Positions 7,936 through 17,132 of a DNA stretch of 64,000 bases are shown here, one piece after another. Numbering within the stretch: position 1 is the first letter of the stretch; each line of letters opens with the position of its first letter. The notes beneath the pieces were generated by a model. The model did no database searches. It saw only the letters and a program-made list of their open reading frames with translations, and was not told where the DNA came from. Origin of the DNA: Gemmata massiliana (lineage in GTDB: Bacteria > Planctomycetota > Planctomycetia > Gemmatales > Gemmataceae); the NCBI RefSeq assembly GCF_901538265.1, contig NZ_LR593886.1:3518843-3582842 (forward strand), read 5' to 3'. The position numbers and the translations under genes are program-made.

Positions 7936-10245
7936 ATGCGCTGGTGTGTCGTGCCTTTCGTGGCGGCTTGTTCTCTCGTGGTTCCGTCGGAATTGATCGC
8001 CGCGCCACCGCAGGCGCGCAAACTCGCTCTGCCCGAAACTCCCTACAAGTACGCCAATCCAAAACTACCCGCGAATTTCGAGGAGCGCTGGGTCAAGGCG
8101 CTCGACACGACCCCGGCCGATAACCCGACCACCGACGCCGGGGCCGCGCTGGGGCGTGCCCTCTTCTACGACACGCGACTCTCGGCAAGCGACACCGTAT
8201 CCTGCGGCACGTGTCACATTCAACAGCATGCGTTTGCCGAGCCGCGCAAAGCCAGTGTCGGGCACGAGGGGCGCAAGGGCGACCGCAACGCGATGAGCCT
8301 CGTGAACCTGCGGTTCGCCCGCGCCGGACTGTTCTGGGACGAGCGCGCCGAGACGCTCGAAGAGGCCGTCGGGCTGCCCGTGCGGAGCCGGATCGAGATG
8401 GCTGGGCGCGACGGCCCCGCGCTGCTCAAAGCACTCGCGGCTGATGCGCGTTACGTGCCACTCTTCAAGGCCGCATTCGGCACCACCGAAGTAACTGATG
8501 AGCGCGTGCGTAAGGCGCTCGCGCAGTTCATTCGGTCAATGGTGTCGTGCGACTCGAAGTACGACCGCAGCGCGTCGAAGGTGGCGTCGGTAAAGGACGA
8601 CTTCCCGAACTTCACCGAGGAAGAAAATCGCGGCAAGGCGGTGTTCCTTCAGCACTGCAACTTGTGCCACCACATTGGGGAGGGGAAACACGTCGCGTTC
8701 TTCGACATGTTCCGCTCCCTCAACAACGGGCTGGACCCGGACGCGAACGTGCCCGACGGCGGGCGCGGGGACGTGACCCTCAACCCGACGGAAGTCGGCC
8801 AGTTCCGGGCCTCGTCGCTGCGGAACGTCGCGGTCACCGGGCCGTACATGCACGACGGCCGGTTCGACACGCTGGAAGCGGTGATCGCGTTCTACAGCAC
8901 CGGCGTGATGCGCCACCCGAACGCGGGCGCCGTCGGCCGGTTCGGGTTCAGCGCGAAGGACCAATCGGCGCTCGTCGCGTTCCTCAAAACGCTCACGGAC
9001 GAAACCTTCCTGACCGACCCGAAATTCTCCGACCCGTGGGCCGGCGACGCAAAACCGAGCGTGAAGTCGCCGCTGCCCACGGTTGCCAAGAGCGCGGAGC
9101 CGAAGAAACGAGAATCGGTCGCGGACCGACTCGCTCGCGGCGTGGGCTTGGAGGCCGGCGAAGCGCTCCCGTGGCTCAAGGGGCTGGACAAGAACGGCGA
9201 CGGGACACTCGATAAGGGTGAACTCGAACCGCTCCTCGAGGTGCTGGTGAAGACGAGGGTGGGGTCACTTTCACTCGAACGCGGACCACGCGGAGGCGGT
9301 GGACCGGCACCAAAGGGGCCGCGCCCGGGAGCGAAGGGCGACGCATCACTTGGTGATTTCGACGGCGACGGTACGGTCGACGAGAACGAATCCCGCGCGT
9401 TTGGAGCGCTGAAGCGACTCACCGAACTCGGTGACGGCGACGGGCTACGCCGACTCGTGCGCACGGACCGATTTCTGGGCGGGTTCGAGTTAACGATCGA
9501 TCAGGCCGAAGCCGCACGAAAAGCCCTCAACGCGGGCCGCACGGACCTCGCGCGCCGGGTTCTGGCTCTGGATCACGAAACGCTCGGCAAAATGGAGAAG
9601 CTCGCGGGGAACGGGGCGGTGGCGCGGTACCAGGAACTCGTGATTGATCAGCAGGTCGCCGCGGTTCGCACCCGGACCGCACGCGACCCCGATCCGCGCC
9701 CCGTGGTTGAGCGCCAGGTCGCGCAATTCGACAAGAACAACGATGGTCAGTTTTCCCCGGACGAGTTGACCGAACTGGCGACCGCACTCGATCGGCTGGC
9801 GGGCGGGTTCGGGTGCGCGGCGCCGGAAGCGATCGACATGGCCCAATTCACGCGCCGGTTCGTCGCCTACGACCCGGCCGGGAAGGGATCGGTCGCGGTC
9901 GCGAAATTGCCCGAGCGACTGGTCGACTTCGCGGTTCGCGGGGACCGCAACCGTGACGGTATCCTTTCACCCGCGGAGATCGACGGGTTCATCCGCACGA
10001 GTGCGTTCGGGCAACTCCTGTCGGAAGGCATCTACGTCGGCGGTGGGTTCGCGGACACGCTCGTGCGCCACGCGGATGTGATTGGCGAACTCCAACTCCC
10101 CGACGAGACGCGCAAGGCCGTGGAGGAGCTGTTTGCGGAACACAACCGCAAGCTCACGGTGATGAAGAACGAAACAGTCGCCGACCAGTTCGCGAAGTTC
10201 CGCGACGCGGTCGGGAAGAAGGCGCCGCTCGCTGCAAAGCGGTAA
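7936..10245 (+). CDS. Di-heme cytochrome c peroxidase with EF-hand C-terminal extension
   Basis: A signal peptide is followed by a MauG/CcpA-type peroxidase with two heme c sites, C90-GT-CH94 and C241-NL-CH245, and the block TGPYMHDGRFDTLEAVIAFY near residue 310. This half (to about residue 380) has the normal length for the family. It continues for another 390 residues with at least four calcium-binding EF-hand loops: DKNGDGTLDKGE, DFDGDGTVDENE, DKNNDGQFSPDE and DRNRDGILSPAE. The protein should be periplasmic and would reduce peroxide or oxidise a partner; calcium may control it. ATG 7936 is chosen over the GTG one codon earlier. It lies 27 bases after the lipoprotein gene and may be co-transcribed. 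Confidence 0.88.
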   Translation: MRWCVVPFVAACSLVVPSELIAAPPQARKLALPETPYKYANPKLPANFEERWVKALDTTPADNPTTDAGAALGRALFYDTRLSASDTVSCGTCHIQQHAFAEPRKASVGHEGRKGDRNAMSLVNLRFARAGLFWDERAETLEEAVGLPVRSRIEMAGRDGPALLKALAADARYVPLFKAAFGTTEVTDERVRKALAQFIRSMVSCDSKYDRSASKVASVKDDFPNFTEEENRGKAVFLQHCNLCHHIGEGKHVAFFDMFRSLNNGLDPDANVPDGGRGDVTLNPTEVGQFRASSLRNVAVTGPYMHDGRFDTLEAVIAFYSTGVMRHPNAGAVGRFGFSAKDQSALVAFLKTLTDETFLTDPKFSDPWAGDAKPSVKSPLPTVAKSAEPKKRESVADRLARGVGLEAGEALPWLKGLDKNGDGTLDKGELEPLLEVLVKTRVGSLSLERGPRGGGGPAPKGPRPGAKGDASLGDFDGDGTVDENESRAFGALKRLTELGDGDGLRRLVRTDRFLGGFELTIDQAEAARKALNAGRTDLARRVLALDHETLGKMEKLAGNGAVARYQELVIDQQVAAVRTRTARDPDPRPVVERQVAQFDKNNDGQFSPDELTELATALDRLAGGFGCAAPEAIDMAQFTRRFVAYDPAGKGSVAVAKLPERLVDFAVRGDRNRDGILSPAEIDGFIRTSAFGQLLSEGIYVGGGFADTLVRHADVIGELQLPDETRKAVEELFAEHNRKLTVMKNETVADQFAKFRDAVGKKAPLAAKR

Positions 10246-10275
10246 GCACGCAAGTCGCTTTCAAACAACTCACCG

Positions 10276-10306
10276 CGCGCCTGTTCGTGACAGCGGCTCA
10301 GGCGCG
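10276..10306 (+). terminator. Hairpin after the peroxidase gene
   Basis: CGCGCCTG pairs with CAGGCGCG across a 15-base loop, 30 bases after the peroxidase stop. There is only a short T stretch after it, so termination is plausible but not certain. Confidence 0.35.
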
Positions 10307-10336
10307 TTCCCCGTTCGCAACCGGAGTCAACACACC

Positions 10337-10700
10337 ATGCGGTTGTCTGGTATCGCCCTGATCGTTCTCGCTTCGATGGCGGTTACAATATTCGCCGCGG
10401 ACCCGACCCCCGTCGTCATTCCGCGCACCGAGCAGTTTGATGTGAAGTCGAAAAATGGCCTCGAATACCGTATCTTCGTCGCCGCCCCCACCGGTAAAGC
10501 CCCGGACGCGGGGTACCCGGTCATTTACTTGTCGGACGGCAACGGGAACTTCCCGACGGTTCATTCCGCGGCCCGGCGCCTGTCGATGAACGACCTGTCC
10601 GCGGTGGTGGTCGGGATCGGGTACCCGACCGACGAGACGAAGGTTCACAACGAGCGCCGGTCGTTCGATCTCACCCCACCCACATCCGCTGAGTGGCTAA
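10337..10700 (+). pseudogene. Esterase gene, 5' fragment, cut by an IS701-family insertion
   Basis: This is the first 121 codons of a secreted alpha/beta-hydrolase of the siderophore/enterochelin esterase type (COG2819 style): a signal peptide ending TIFAAD, then GYPVIYLSDGNGNF and LSAVVVGIGYPTD. The frame is broken after SAEWL by the insertion. Joining base 10700 to base 12172 restores one open frame of 301 codons, which shows that the gene was intact before the insertion. The fragment lacks the catalytic serine and histidine, so any product is inactive. Translation would run into the element and stop at 10750. Confidence 0.88.
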
Positions 10701-12167
10701 CACTACTCCGTTACATCTGGAGCGGGTGCGACCGCCGTGAGCGACAGTAGGCGCAATCTGGTTTGGCCACCGGTCGGAGCAACTGCTGTAACGCTCGGCG
10801 AATGCCCGGCAGTGTCAGCGGCGGCTCGGGCTCCCCTTTTTTCGCGGGCTCGGCCCGTCGGCCGCCCGCTCCCGTTCGACGCGAGCACGCTCCCGCTCCA
10901 AGAGCAGGAACCCGTAAGCCAGCATAACCATCGCGGCGTGGTGGTGGAACCCGCGCCACGAGCGCCCCTCGAAGTGGTCCAGACCCAACTCCTCCTTCAT
11001 CTGCTGGTACCCCTGTTCCACATGCCACCGGCTCTTCCACAGGCGGACGGCCCGCAGGCGGCTCGTCCCCGTCGGCAGGTTCGAGAAGGCGTACTTGACG
11101 CCGTCGGCCTGCTCCTCGATTAGCAACCACACCGGGTCGGAACCGGCGCACGCACCCCGCTTCCACCCGAACCCGGGCCATACCCGCACCCAGGCGAACC
11201 GGCCCGACATCCGCCCCTTCGTCCCCACGCGCCAAGTCACCCGCCGGAGCGGGGTGCGGGCGGCCACGTCTCGCAACCGGACCGGGCGGGGCGAGTCTGG
11301 CCGCAACTGGGGGTTGGACTGCGGCCGCCCGCCGGCTGGTCCGACCCTGCCGCGTCCCGCCGGTCGATCCCAGACCGGCGGGGTGGTGAACACAACGGCC
11401 TCGTCCGTCACCCCGACGATGTAGTGTAGCCCGCGATCGGCCAGGGCTTGACGGAAGTCCCCGGACACACCGTACCCGGCGTCGGCCAGGACCACACGGC
11501 CCGGCAACCCCTCGCCCCGAACCCGGTCCAACAGGTCCAGCGCGATTTGCCCCTTCGTGCGCTCCCGGCGGTGCTCTTGCGGCACCCCGGCCCGCTTCAG
11601 GCGGCCGGCGTCGGCCACCCACGACTCGGGAAGGAACAGCCGCAAGGCGAGTGGGTAGTGCCCCATCGGGGCGGCGTAGTGGATCGAGACCGCGGCCTGG
11701 CAATTGGCCTTCTTCCCGAGCGCCCCGCAGTATTGCCTTTGCACCCCGACCGAGTGCCGCCCTTGCTTCGGGAACGTGGTGTCGTCGATCACGAACACCG
11801 CGTCGGGGTGGGCGAACGTGGCGCCCACTTGGGCGCGGTAGCGGCGCAGGACGGCCTCGTGGTCCCACGGGCTCTGGCTCACGAACTGCTGGAGCGCCTG
11901 TTCGGGGTCCGTGCTGGTCAGCCCGGCGGGCAGCGGTACCCGGTGGGACAGGGGTTCGATGCTTTTCCGATCGCCGTCGGTGAGCAGCCCGTGCAGGTAT
12001 ACCCCGGCCCACCGTGCGGGCTTGGCCTGGGGAAAGTCGGGGGCAAATAGGGCCGCGTACTCGCGCAGGCGCTCGAGAACGGCCGCGTCGAGGTTCGGGG
12101 TGTATGTCTTCATGACCAGTTAGAGACCCGAACCCGACCGCCGGTGCGGGCTTCTAACGGAGTAGTG
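10701..12167 (-). mobile_element. IS701-family insertion sequence, complete
   Basis: The element is 1467 bases long. Its ends are perfect 13-base inverted repeats, CACTACTCCGTTA at 10701-10713 and its complement at 12155-12167. Both sides are flanked by CTAA (10697-10700 and 12168-12171), a 4-base target duplication of the YTNA type known for IS701. It carries one intact transposase gene on the minus strand. The identical ends, the exact duplication and the clean restoration of the host frame point to a recent insertion. Confidence 0.95.
10815..12113 (-). CDS. IS701-family DDE transposase
   Basis: The 432-residue protein has the family hallmark FVIDDTTFPKQG with the first catalytic aspartate at 110 or 111, followed by SVGVQRQYCGALGK, the second aspartate at 211 (VVLADAGYG), and the glutamate at 366 in RWHVEQGYQQMKEELGLD. 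The C-terminus ends in HHHAAMVMLAYGFLLLERE and a charged tail. No frameshift or internal stop is seen, so it should be active. It catalyses cut-and-paste transposition of the surrounding element. The ATG at 12113 lies 54 bases inside the right end. Confidence 0.95.
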   Translation of the reverse strand: MKTYTPNLDAAVLERLREYAALFAPDFPQAKPARWAGVYLHGLLTDGDRKSIEPLSHRVPLPAGLTSTDPEQALQQFVSQSPWDHEAVLRRYRAQVGATFAHPDAVFVIDDTTFPKQGRHSVGVQRQYCGALGKKANCQAAVSIHYAAPMGHYPLALRLFLPESWVADAGRLKRAGVPQEHRRERTKGQIALDLLDRVRGEGLPGRVVLADAGYGVSGDFRQALADRGLHYIVGVTDEAVVFTTPPVWDRPAGRGRVGPAGGRPQSNPQLRPDSPRPVRLRDVAARTPLRRVTWRVGTKGRMSGRFAWVRVWPGFGWKRGACAGSDPVWLLIEEQADGVKYAFSNLPTGTSRLRAVRLWKSRWHVEQGYQQMKEELGLDHFEGRSWRGFHHHAAMVMLAYGFLLLERERARVERERAADGPSPRKKGSPSRR

Positions 12168-12171
12168 CTAA

Positions 12172-12710
12172 AGACGCTCCCAAAAGGCGCACCGATCGGC
12201 AAAACCGGGGGTAGCAATGAGTTTCTCGCATTTATTGAAGGCGAACTCAAGCCGCTGATCGAGCGCAAATATGCGATCGACCGAAAACGCCAAACATTAT
12301 TCGGGCACTCGTTCGGCGGTCTATTTGCGCTGCACGTGCTGTTCTCCAAACCGGAAGCGTTTCAGACCTACGTCGCGTCCAGCCCCTCGATCTGGTGGAA
12401 CGACCGCTCGGTGCTCGCCGAAGAAAAGGCGTTCGCGGAGAAGTTCGCGGGGAAGATAGTGAGCGCGCGGGTACTCGTTACGGTCGGCGGGTGGGAGCAG
12501 CAAGCGGGGGTGAAGGTGTCGAAGGAACGCGCCGAGATGCTCCGGGACCGGCGCGTGGTGGACAACGCGAAGGAACTCGCCGCACGGCTCGAAAAGTCGG
12601 CAGTTAAGGGGCTGACGGTCGCGTTCCGGGAGTTCGCGGAGGAGGACCACGGGTCGGTGGTACTTCCCGCCGCGAGCCGCGGGGTGCGGTTCGCGCTGGA
12701 ATCACCGTGA
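12172..12710 (+). pseudogene. Esterase gene, 3' fragment
   Basis: This part resumes the interrupted esterase with KTLPKGAPIGKTGGSNEFL and carries the nucleophile elbow TLFGHSFGGLFAL and a candidate catalytic histidine in EEDHGSVV. A GTG at 12144, inside the right end of the insertion, could start translation of this fragment with a few element-encoded residues (RASNGVV) fused to it. It would lack the first strands of the hydrolase core and is unlikely to be active. Together the two fragments encode a 300-residue protein. Confidence 0.88.
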
Positions 12711-13202
12711 GCACGGACCCGGGCTTACCGTTTGTTGATGCTAATGCGCATCGACTGGTCATACCGTGCCCAGCCACCTCGTAGGGTTGGGCACGGTATG
12801 ACCAGTCGCGGTCGTTATTTGTGCAGAATCACCTCTCGACGAGTCGGGATCGGTTCCGACAATGACCCAACCCAAGTGTGCCTCGCCGGGAAATTGGCCT
12901 CTGTTTGTTGTGAGCGCTTTTCCCGCTGCTCCCTGAGTGTGCTCAGCTCCGGACGGTTCTCGTCCCGCAATGCAACTCCGGTTCGATGTGATTCTGCTGC
13001 TTCCGCAGTGCGGATCGCATTTCAAGTTGCCTAAATAAACGCGCTCACAAACCAGGATTGGGAACGATTGTTGCCCCATGCGGAGCACTTTGCGCGCTAC
13101 GCATTCAATCGGGTTGCGGTCAACCACCCGTTTAGGGGTTCGCTGACGTACCAGCGCCCGAACGGATTGCTTCACGCATTTGCCCCACCGGAGTACCCAA
13201 CT
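12711..13202. other. Intergenic region with a long hairpin
   Basis: Nearly 490 bases without a convincing gene. It opens with a strong hairpin (listed separately) and continues with unstructured sequence; the last 20 bases contain the GGAG ribosome binding site of the G8 protein gene. An open frame runs into the region upstream of 13203 but shows no protein-like composition. Confidence 0.5.
12753..12807 (+). terminator. 20-bp perfect hairpin after the esterase gene
   Basis: Bases 12753-12772 (starting GACTGGTCATACCG) pair perfectly with 12788-12807 around a 15-base loop. It lies 42 bases after the esterase stop and lacks a T-run. It is most simply a terminator, though the length of the stem is more than termination needs. 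Confidence 0.55.
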
Positions 13203-15311
13203 ATGTCCGTCCGGTTCGCTCTTTTCGCCCTCGTCCCCGCGCTGTGTTTGGTTCCTGGCCGGGGAGCATCGGATCACGTTCTGCCCACGATGCCGGTCCG
13301 CGTGCTGAACGCACCGGCAGTGCTCGTTCGGACGGCCGCGTCGGGTGCGTGGTCGGACGGGAAGACGTGGGAGGGCGGGAAGGTTCCCGGGGCCGGAGCG
13401 CGGGTGCAAATCCGCACCCGGCACACGGTCACGTTCGACGTGAAGGCTGACGCGGTGATCCGGTCGATCCACGTGGCCGGCACGCTCACGTTCGCGCGCG
13501 ACCGGGACACCGCGTTGAACGTCGGGCTTATCAAGATCCAGCCCGGTCACGATGCGAGCGAGAACGGATTCGACTGTGACGCGCACGCTAAGCCTGTGGA
13601 GCCGGGGACCGCGCGCCCGGCGCTGGAGGTCGGCACGCTGGCGGACCCGATCCCGGCCAAGTTCACCGCGACGATCCGGTTGCACCACGTCGAGGGGTTG
13701 GACAAGGAAACGTGCCCGGCGATCGTCTGCTGTGGCGGGCGCCTGGACCTGCACGGCGCGCCGATGGAGCGCACATGGGTGAAGCTCGCGCAGATGGCGC
13801 GGTCCGGCGAAGCGCGGATCGTTCTGCCGTACCCGCTCCCGGGGTGGAAGGTCGGGGACCGTATCGTTGTCGTCGGTACGTCGCGCCAGGTCGGGTACCT
13901 GGGCACCCGCAAGCTCCCGACCGACGATTCGATTCGTGGCAAGCAGTCGAGCGAGGAGCGGGTCATTACGAAGATGGCCTCGTGGGGCGGGAGCGGGTTA
14001 GATGCCGAAACGCAGTGGCAAATCGTCACGTTCGACGCCCCGCTGAAGTACGAGCACCGGGCGAGCGGTAGTTTCCGTGCCGAGGTCGCGAACCTGTCCC
14101 GGAACGTGGTCGTCGAGAGCGCCAACCCGGACGGCATTCGCGGGCACACGATGTACCACCGGAACAGCGCTGGTGGGATCAGCTACGCCGAGTTCCGGCA
14201 CTTGGGTAAGGAGAACGTGCTGGGCAAGTACCCGATTCACTACCACTTGTGCGGCGACACGATGCGCGGCAGTTCGGTGATCGGCGTGAGCGTGTGGGGG
14301 AGCAAGAACCGGTTCGTCACGGTCCACGGCACCCGGCACCTCGTGGTCCGTGATTGCGTGGGGTACGACTCGATCGGGCACGGGTTCTTCCTCGAAGACG
14401 GGACCGAAGCGTTCAACATGTTCGACCGCAACCTCGCGGTACTGGCGTGCCGCGGGAAGCCGCTGCCCGATCAAGTGCTCCCGTTCGACAAGAACCTCGG
14501 GTCCGGGTTCTGGTGGTCGAACAGCCTCAACACGTTCACCCGCAACGTGGCCGCCGAGTGCGACGAGGACGGGTTCCGGTTCGAGGTCGTGAAGACTGCG
14601 AAGTTCGACCCGGTGCTGAACGTTCCGGGGGCAGACGGCGCGCGCCGGAGCGTGGACGTGCGGACGCTGCCCTTTGTGCGGTTCGATGGAAACGAATCGC
14701 ACACCCACCGGCTGTTCGCGTTCAACCTGGGCGGGTTCGCGACGTCGGACTTCGGTAAGCCCGATTCGGACGTGGGTGGAGTGGGGCCGGACGCGAAGCA
14801 CCCGCTCGTGATCCGCAACCTGAAGGTGTGGGACTCGCACTGGGGCTTCCATACTGGGTGCCCGCGTGTTCTGATCGAGGGGGCCGAGTTCTACGACTGC
14901 CTGTACGGAATGTGGCGCTGCGTGTTGGACGGCCACGAGCACAAGCGCGTCACCTACACCGAAGTCGAGAACCCGTTGTTCTTCCCGCGCCACGCGGCGA
15001 GCACCGCCGAGAGCGGCACGCGCCCGTACCCCGAAAGCCCACCAGTCGACGACCTGGCCCCGACTACCGTCATCACGCACACCGAACGTCTCGAAAGCGG
15101 CAACGTCCGCGTTTGCGGTACGACGAGCGATAACTTCACCGTTAAGCGGGTTGTGGTGAACGGTCGCGAGGCGCGGGCCGTGCGCCCGAACTTCGCTGAG
15201 TGGGAGATCGAACTACCGGCCGTCGCGGACGGGAAGGTGTCCGCACGCGGGGAAGACGCGACCGGCAACGTCGAGCCACAACCGCACACGGTGACGGTAC
15301 CGACCAAGTAA
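13203..15311 (+). CDS. G8 domain, right-handed beta-helix secreted protein
   Basis: The ATG at 13203 follows GGAG and starts a signal peptide (FALFALVPALCLVPGRG). Residues about 35-150 form a G8 domain (WSDGKTWEGGKVPGAGARVQI), followed by parallel-beta-helix sequence with many GTRHLVVRDCVGYDSIGHGF-like turns to about 600, and a C-terminal Ig-like segment (TTSDNFTVKRVVVNG). This is the architecture of CEMIP/TMEM2-like hyaluronan-binding proteins and their bacterial relatives. It is probably a secreted polysaccharide-binding or -degrading protein; no catalytic residues can be assigned. The open frame extends upstream to 13068 without homology. About 702 residues, apparently complete. Confidence 0.85.
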   Translation: MSVRFALFALVPALCLVPGRGASDHVLPTMPVRVLNAPAVLVRTAASGAWSDGKTWEGGKVPGAGARVQIRTRHTVTFDVKADAVIRSIHVAGTLTFARDRDTALNVGLIKIQPGHDASENGFDCDAHAKPVEPGTARPALEVGTLADPIPAKFTATIRLHHVEGLDKETCPAIVCCGGRLDLHGAPMERTWVKLAQMARSGEARIVLPYPLPGWKVGDRIVVVGTSRQVGYLGTRKLPTDDSIRGKQSSEERVITKMASWGGSGLDAETQWQIVTFDAPLKYEHRASGSFRAEVANLSRNVVVESANPDGIRGHTMYHRNSAGGISYAEFRHLGKENVLGKYPIHYHLCGDTMRGSSVIGVSVWGSKNRFVTVHGTRHLVVRDCVGYDSIGHGFFLEDGTEAFNMFDRNLAVLACRGKPLPDQVLPFDKNLGSGFWWSNSLNTFTRNVAAECDEDGFRFEVVKTAKFDPVLNVPGADGARRSVDVRTLPFVRFDGNESHTHRLFAFNLGGFATSDFGKPDSDVGGVGPDAKHPLVIRNLKVWDSHWGFHTGCPRVLIEGAEFYDCLYGMWRCVLDGHEHKRVTYTEVENPLFFPRHAASTAESGTRPYPESPPVDDLAPTTVITHTERLESGNVRVCGTTSDNFTVKRVVVNGREARAVRPNFAEWEIELPAVADGKVSARGEDATGNVEPQPHTVTVPTK

Positions 15312-15605
15312 ATTGGCCGCGCGCCGATCACGGCGGTTGTTTTGAAATCACGGCCACCGAAGGGTGTACGAACCGCGGTGGCTAAGCCGTTATCGCGCGG
15401 TGGCATTCGATGCGCAGCCTCGGTCGGCCTTGGATAACCGGGGTTGAAATTAACCCTCAAAATTCAGGCGATTTCGTTCGCGAGATCTCTGGCACGGCGT
15501 TCGCCTGAAGGCCGTGACCCTCTCAGCCAGCTCCGCCACGACGAATTACTCGTCCCGCAACGCGGCTCGGGCGACACCCTGATTCACTCACCGCTTGGGA
15601 GCACC
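15312..15605 (+). promoter_or_regulatory. Leader region of the first prepilin gene, with conserved hairpin
   Basis: The 120 bases before the ATG at 15606 match the leader of the second prepilin gene at 18275. Shared words include GAAGG-CGTGAC, GCCACGACGA and CGCAACGCG. A small hairpin, GACGA-ATTAC-TCGTC at 15540-15554, sits 52 bases before the start. The matching site upstream of 18275 has different loop and stem bases but keeps the pairing. The function is not known; an RNA leader element or inherited duplication are both possible. Confidence 0.45.
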
Positions 15606-16568
15606 ATGCGTCGGTACCGTCGCGGATTTACCCTCATCGAACTGCTGGTTGTGATCGCAATCATCGCGATTCTCATCGGGATGCTATTTCCGGCCGTGCA
15701 AAAAGTGCGCGAAGCGGCCGCGCGCATGAAATGTACGAACAACCTCAAACAAATGGGGCTGGGTTTACACAACGCCGCGCTGGATCGGGACAGCGCGTTT
15801 CCGCCGATCGGGGCGAAGCTCTCTGCGACCGATGTGCAAGCCAGTTCGCTCGGCCGGGTGCTCTTGCCGTACATCGAGCAGGACAACGTGTACAAGTCCT
15901 ACGACGTGTCGGTCACTTTCGCGGACCCGAAGAACGCGACCGCGATCGCCACGCGCATCTCGACGTACCTGTGCCCGACGACCCCGAACAGCAGCCGAAT
16001 GATTACCGGGACGACCGCCGGCGGGCTGGCGTACTCGGCCGCCCCGATCGATTACATCCACGGCAACCAGATCACGAACAACAGCGCGGTCATCTCCGAA
16101 ATGACCGCGTACAACCCGACGCTCTACCCCGGAACGGGCAACATCTTCAACAACGTCGCGGGCGACTGGAACACCGTCATCCTGTACAACACGCCGCGCA
16201 AGTTCGCGGAGGTCACCGACGGGTTGTCGAACTCGTTCATGGGTGTTTACGAAATCGCGGACAAACCGAACGTGTGGCGCGCGGGCAAACTGTTCTCGAC
16301 ACCCACCACGAATACCAGTGGGACCGGGTCATGGGCGGCCGACGGCGGGAACTCGCCGCGGTCTTACACGGCCGACGGTAGCACTGCTCCCGGTCCGTGC
16401 CCGTTCAACTGCTCCAACTCGGCGGCCATCTACAGCTTCCACAGCGGCGGGGCCAACTTCCTGATGGGCGATGGTGCCGTTCGGTTCCTCCCTCAAAGCA
16501 TCGACAAGTGGGTGTTCTACGCGCTCATGACGTGCCACGCGGGTGAAGTCTACGGCACCCTTCCGTAA
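15606..16568 (+). CDS. DUF1559 prepilin-like protein, array copy A1
   Basis: A GGGAG precedes the ATG. The N-terminus [21 protein letters not shown] is given here only as [10 protein letters not shown]; it is a canonical prepilin signal with +5 glutamate. It is followed by [17 protein letters not shown]. The C-terminus has [18 protein letters not shown], the H-X9-DG motif, and ends in GEVYGTLP. The closest relative in the window is the product of 18275 (shared [21 protein letters not shown] and ending). It probably forms a pseudopilin-like surface subunit. The upstream extension of the frame to 15444 overlaps the conserved leader and is rejected. Confidence 0.9.
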   Translation: MRRYRRGFTLIELLVVIAIIAILIGMLFPAVQKVREAAARMKCTNNLKQMGLGLHNAALDRDSAFPPIGAKLSATDVQASSLGRVLLPYIEQDNVYKSYDVSVTFADPKNATAIATRISTYLCPTTPNSSRMITGTTAGGLAYSAAPIDYIHGNQITNNSAVISEMTAYNPTLYPGTGNIFNNVAGDWNTVILYNTPRKFAEVTDGLSNSFMGVYEIADKPNVWRAGKLFSTPTTNTSGTGSWAADGGNSPRSYTADGSTAPGPCPFNCSNSAAIYSFHSGGANFLMGDGAVRFLPQSIDKWVFYALMTCHAGEVYGTLP

Positions 16569-16622
16569 TGCGCGGAAGCGGCTCGAACACTTAGAAGCTC
16601 ATTTTGGAGGCGGATCTTTAAC

Positions 16623-17093
16623 ATGGCGACGTTGAGTGCTCGGATCGCGACGTTCCTGTTGGTCGTCGGCTCGGTCGCGGGATTGTGTGGGTGCGGTGGT
16701 GGGAGCAAGGAGAAGCCGGTCTTCAAGGTGCATGGGAAGTTGACGTTCGAGGGCAAACCCATGTCCGGGGCGGAGATCGCGTTTCTCCCCGCGGACCCCG
16801 CGCAGCGCGGGCTGCAATCGCGGGCGACGGCGAACGCGAACGGCGAATACACGCTCTACACGTACCGCCAGAACGACGGCGCCCCCGCCGGCGAGTACGT
16901 CGTCACCCTTTACTGGCCCGCCCCACTCTCGAAGAGAGCGGCAGAGAAGTTGGAGAAGGCGGAGACGGTCGAGGAGAAGGACGCCATCATCGCTCCGGAC
17001 CGCCTCAAGGACGTGTACCGCGACCCGCTGAAAACCAAGCTGAAGGCTACCGTTGCCGAGAAGGACAACGAGATCGACTTCACGCTGCCTTAA
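16623..17093 (+). CDS. Small lipoprotein, array copy B1
   Basis: The start follows GGAGG and encodes a lipoprotein signal with cysteine in GLCGCGGGS. The 156-residue product has the carboxypeptidase-regulatory-like core VHGKLTFEGKPMSGAEIAFLP and YRQNDGAPAGEYVVTLYWP, then a Lys/Glu-rich linker and a conserved ending KDNEIDFTLP. The relative at 20204 shares the whole plan including the ending DNEINFKLP. It sits between two prepilin-like genes in one operon and is probably exported with them. The exact role is unknown. Confidence 0.82.
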   Translation: MATLSARIATFLLVVGSVAGLCGCGGGSKEKPVFKVHGKLTFEGKPMSGAEIAFLPADPAQRGLQSRATANANGEYTLYTYRQNDGAPAGEYVVTLYWPAPLSKRAAEKLEKAETVEEKDAIIAPDRLKDVYRDPLKTKLKATVAEKDNEIDFTLP

Positions 17094-17132
17094 ACGACAA
17101 CCCCCTTCCCGCACGAGTCGAGAGGGATCGAG

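Noticed and set aside
10711-12012. A 433-codon open frame on the minus strand overlapping the transposase in another frame
   Set aside because: It is Arg/Pro/Gly-rich with no family motif and lies wholly over the transposase, which has all catalytic residues.
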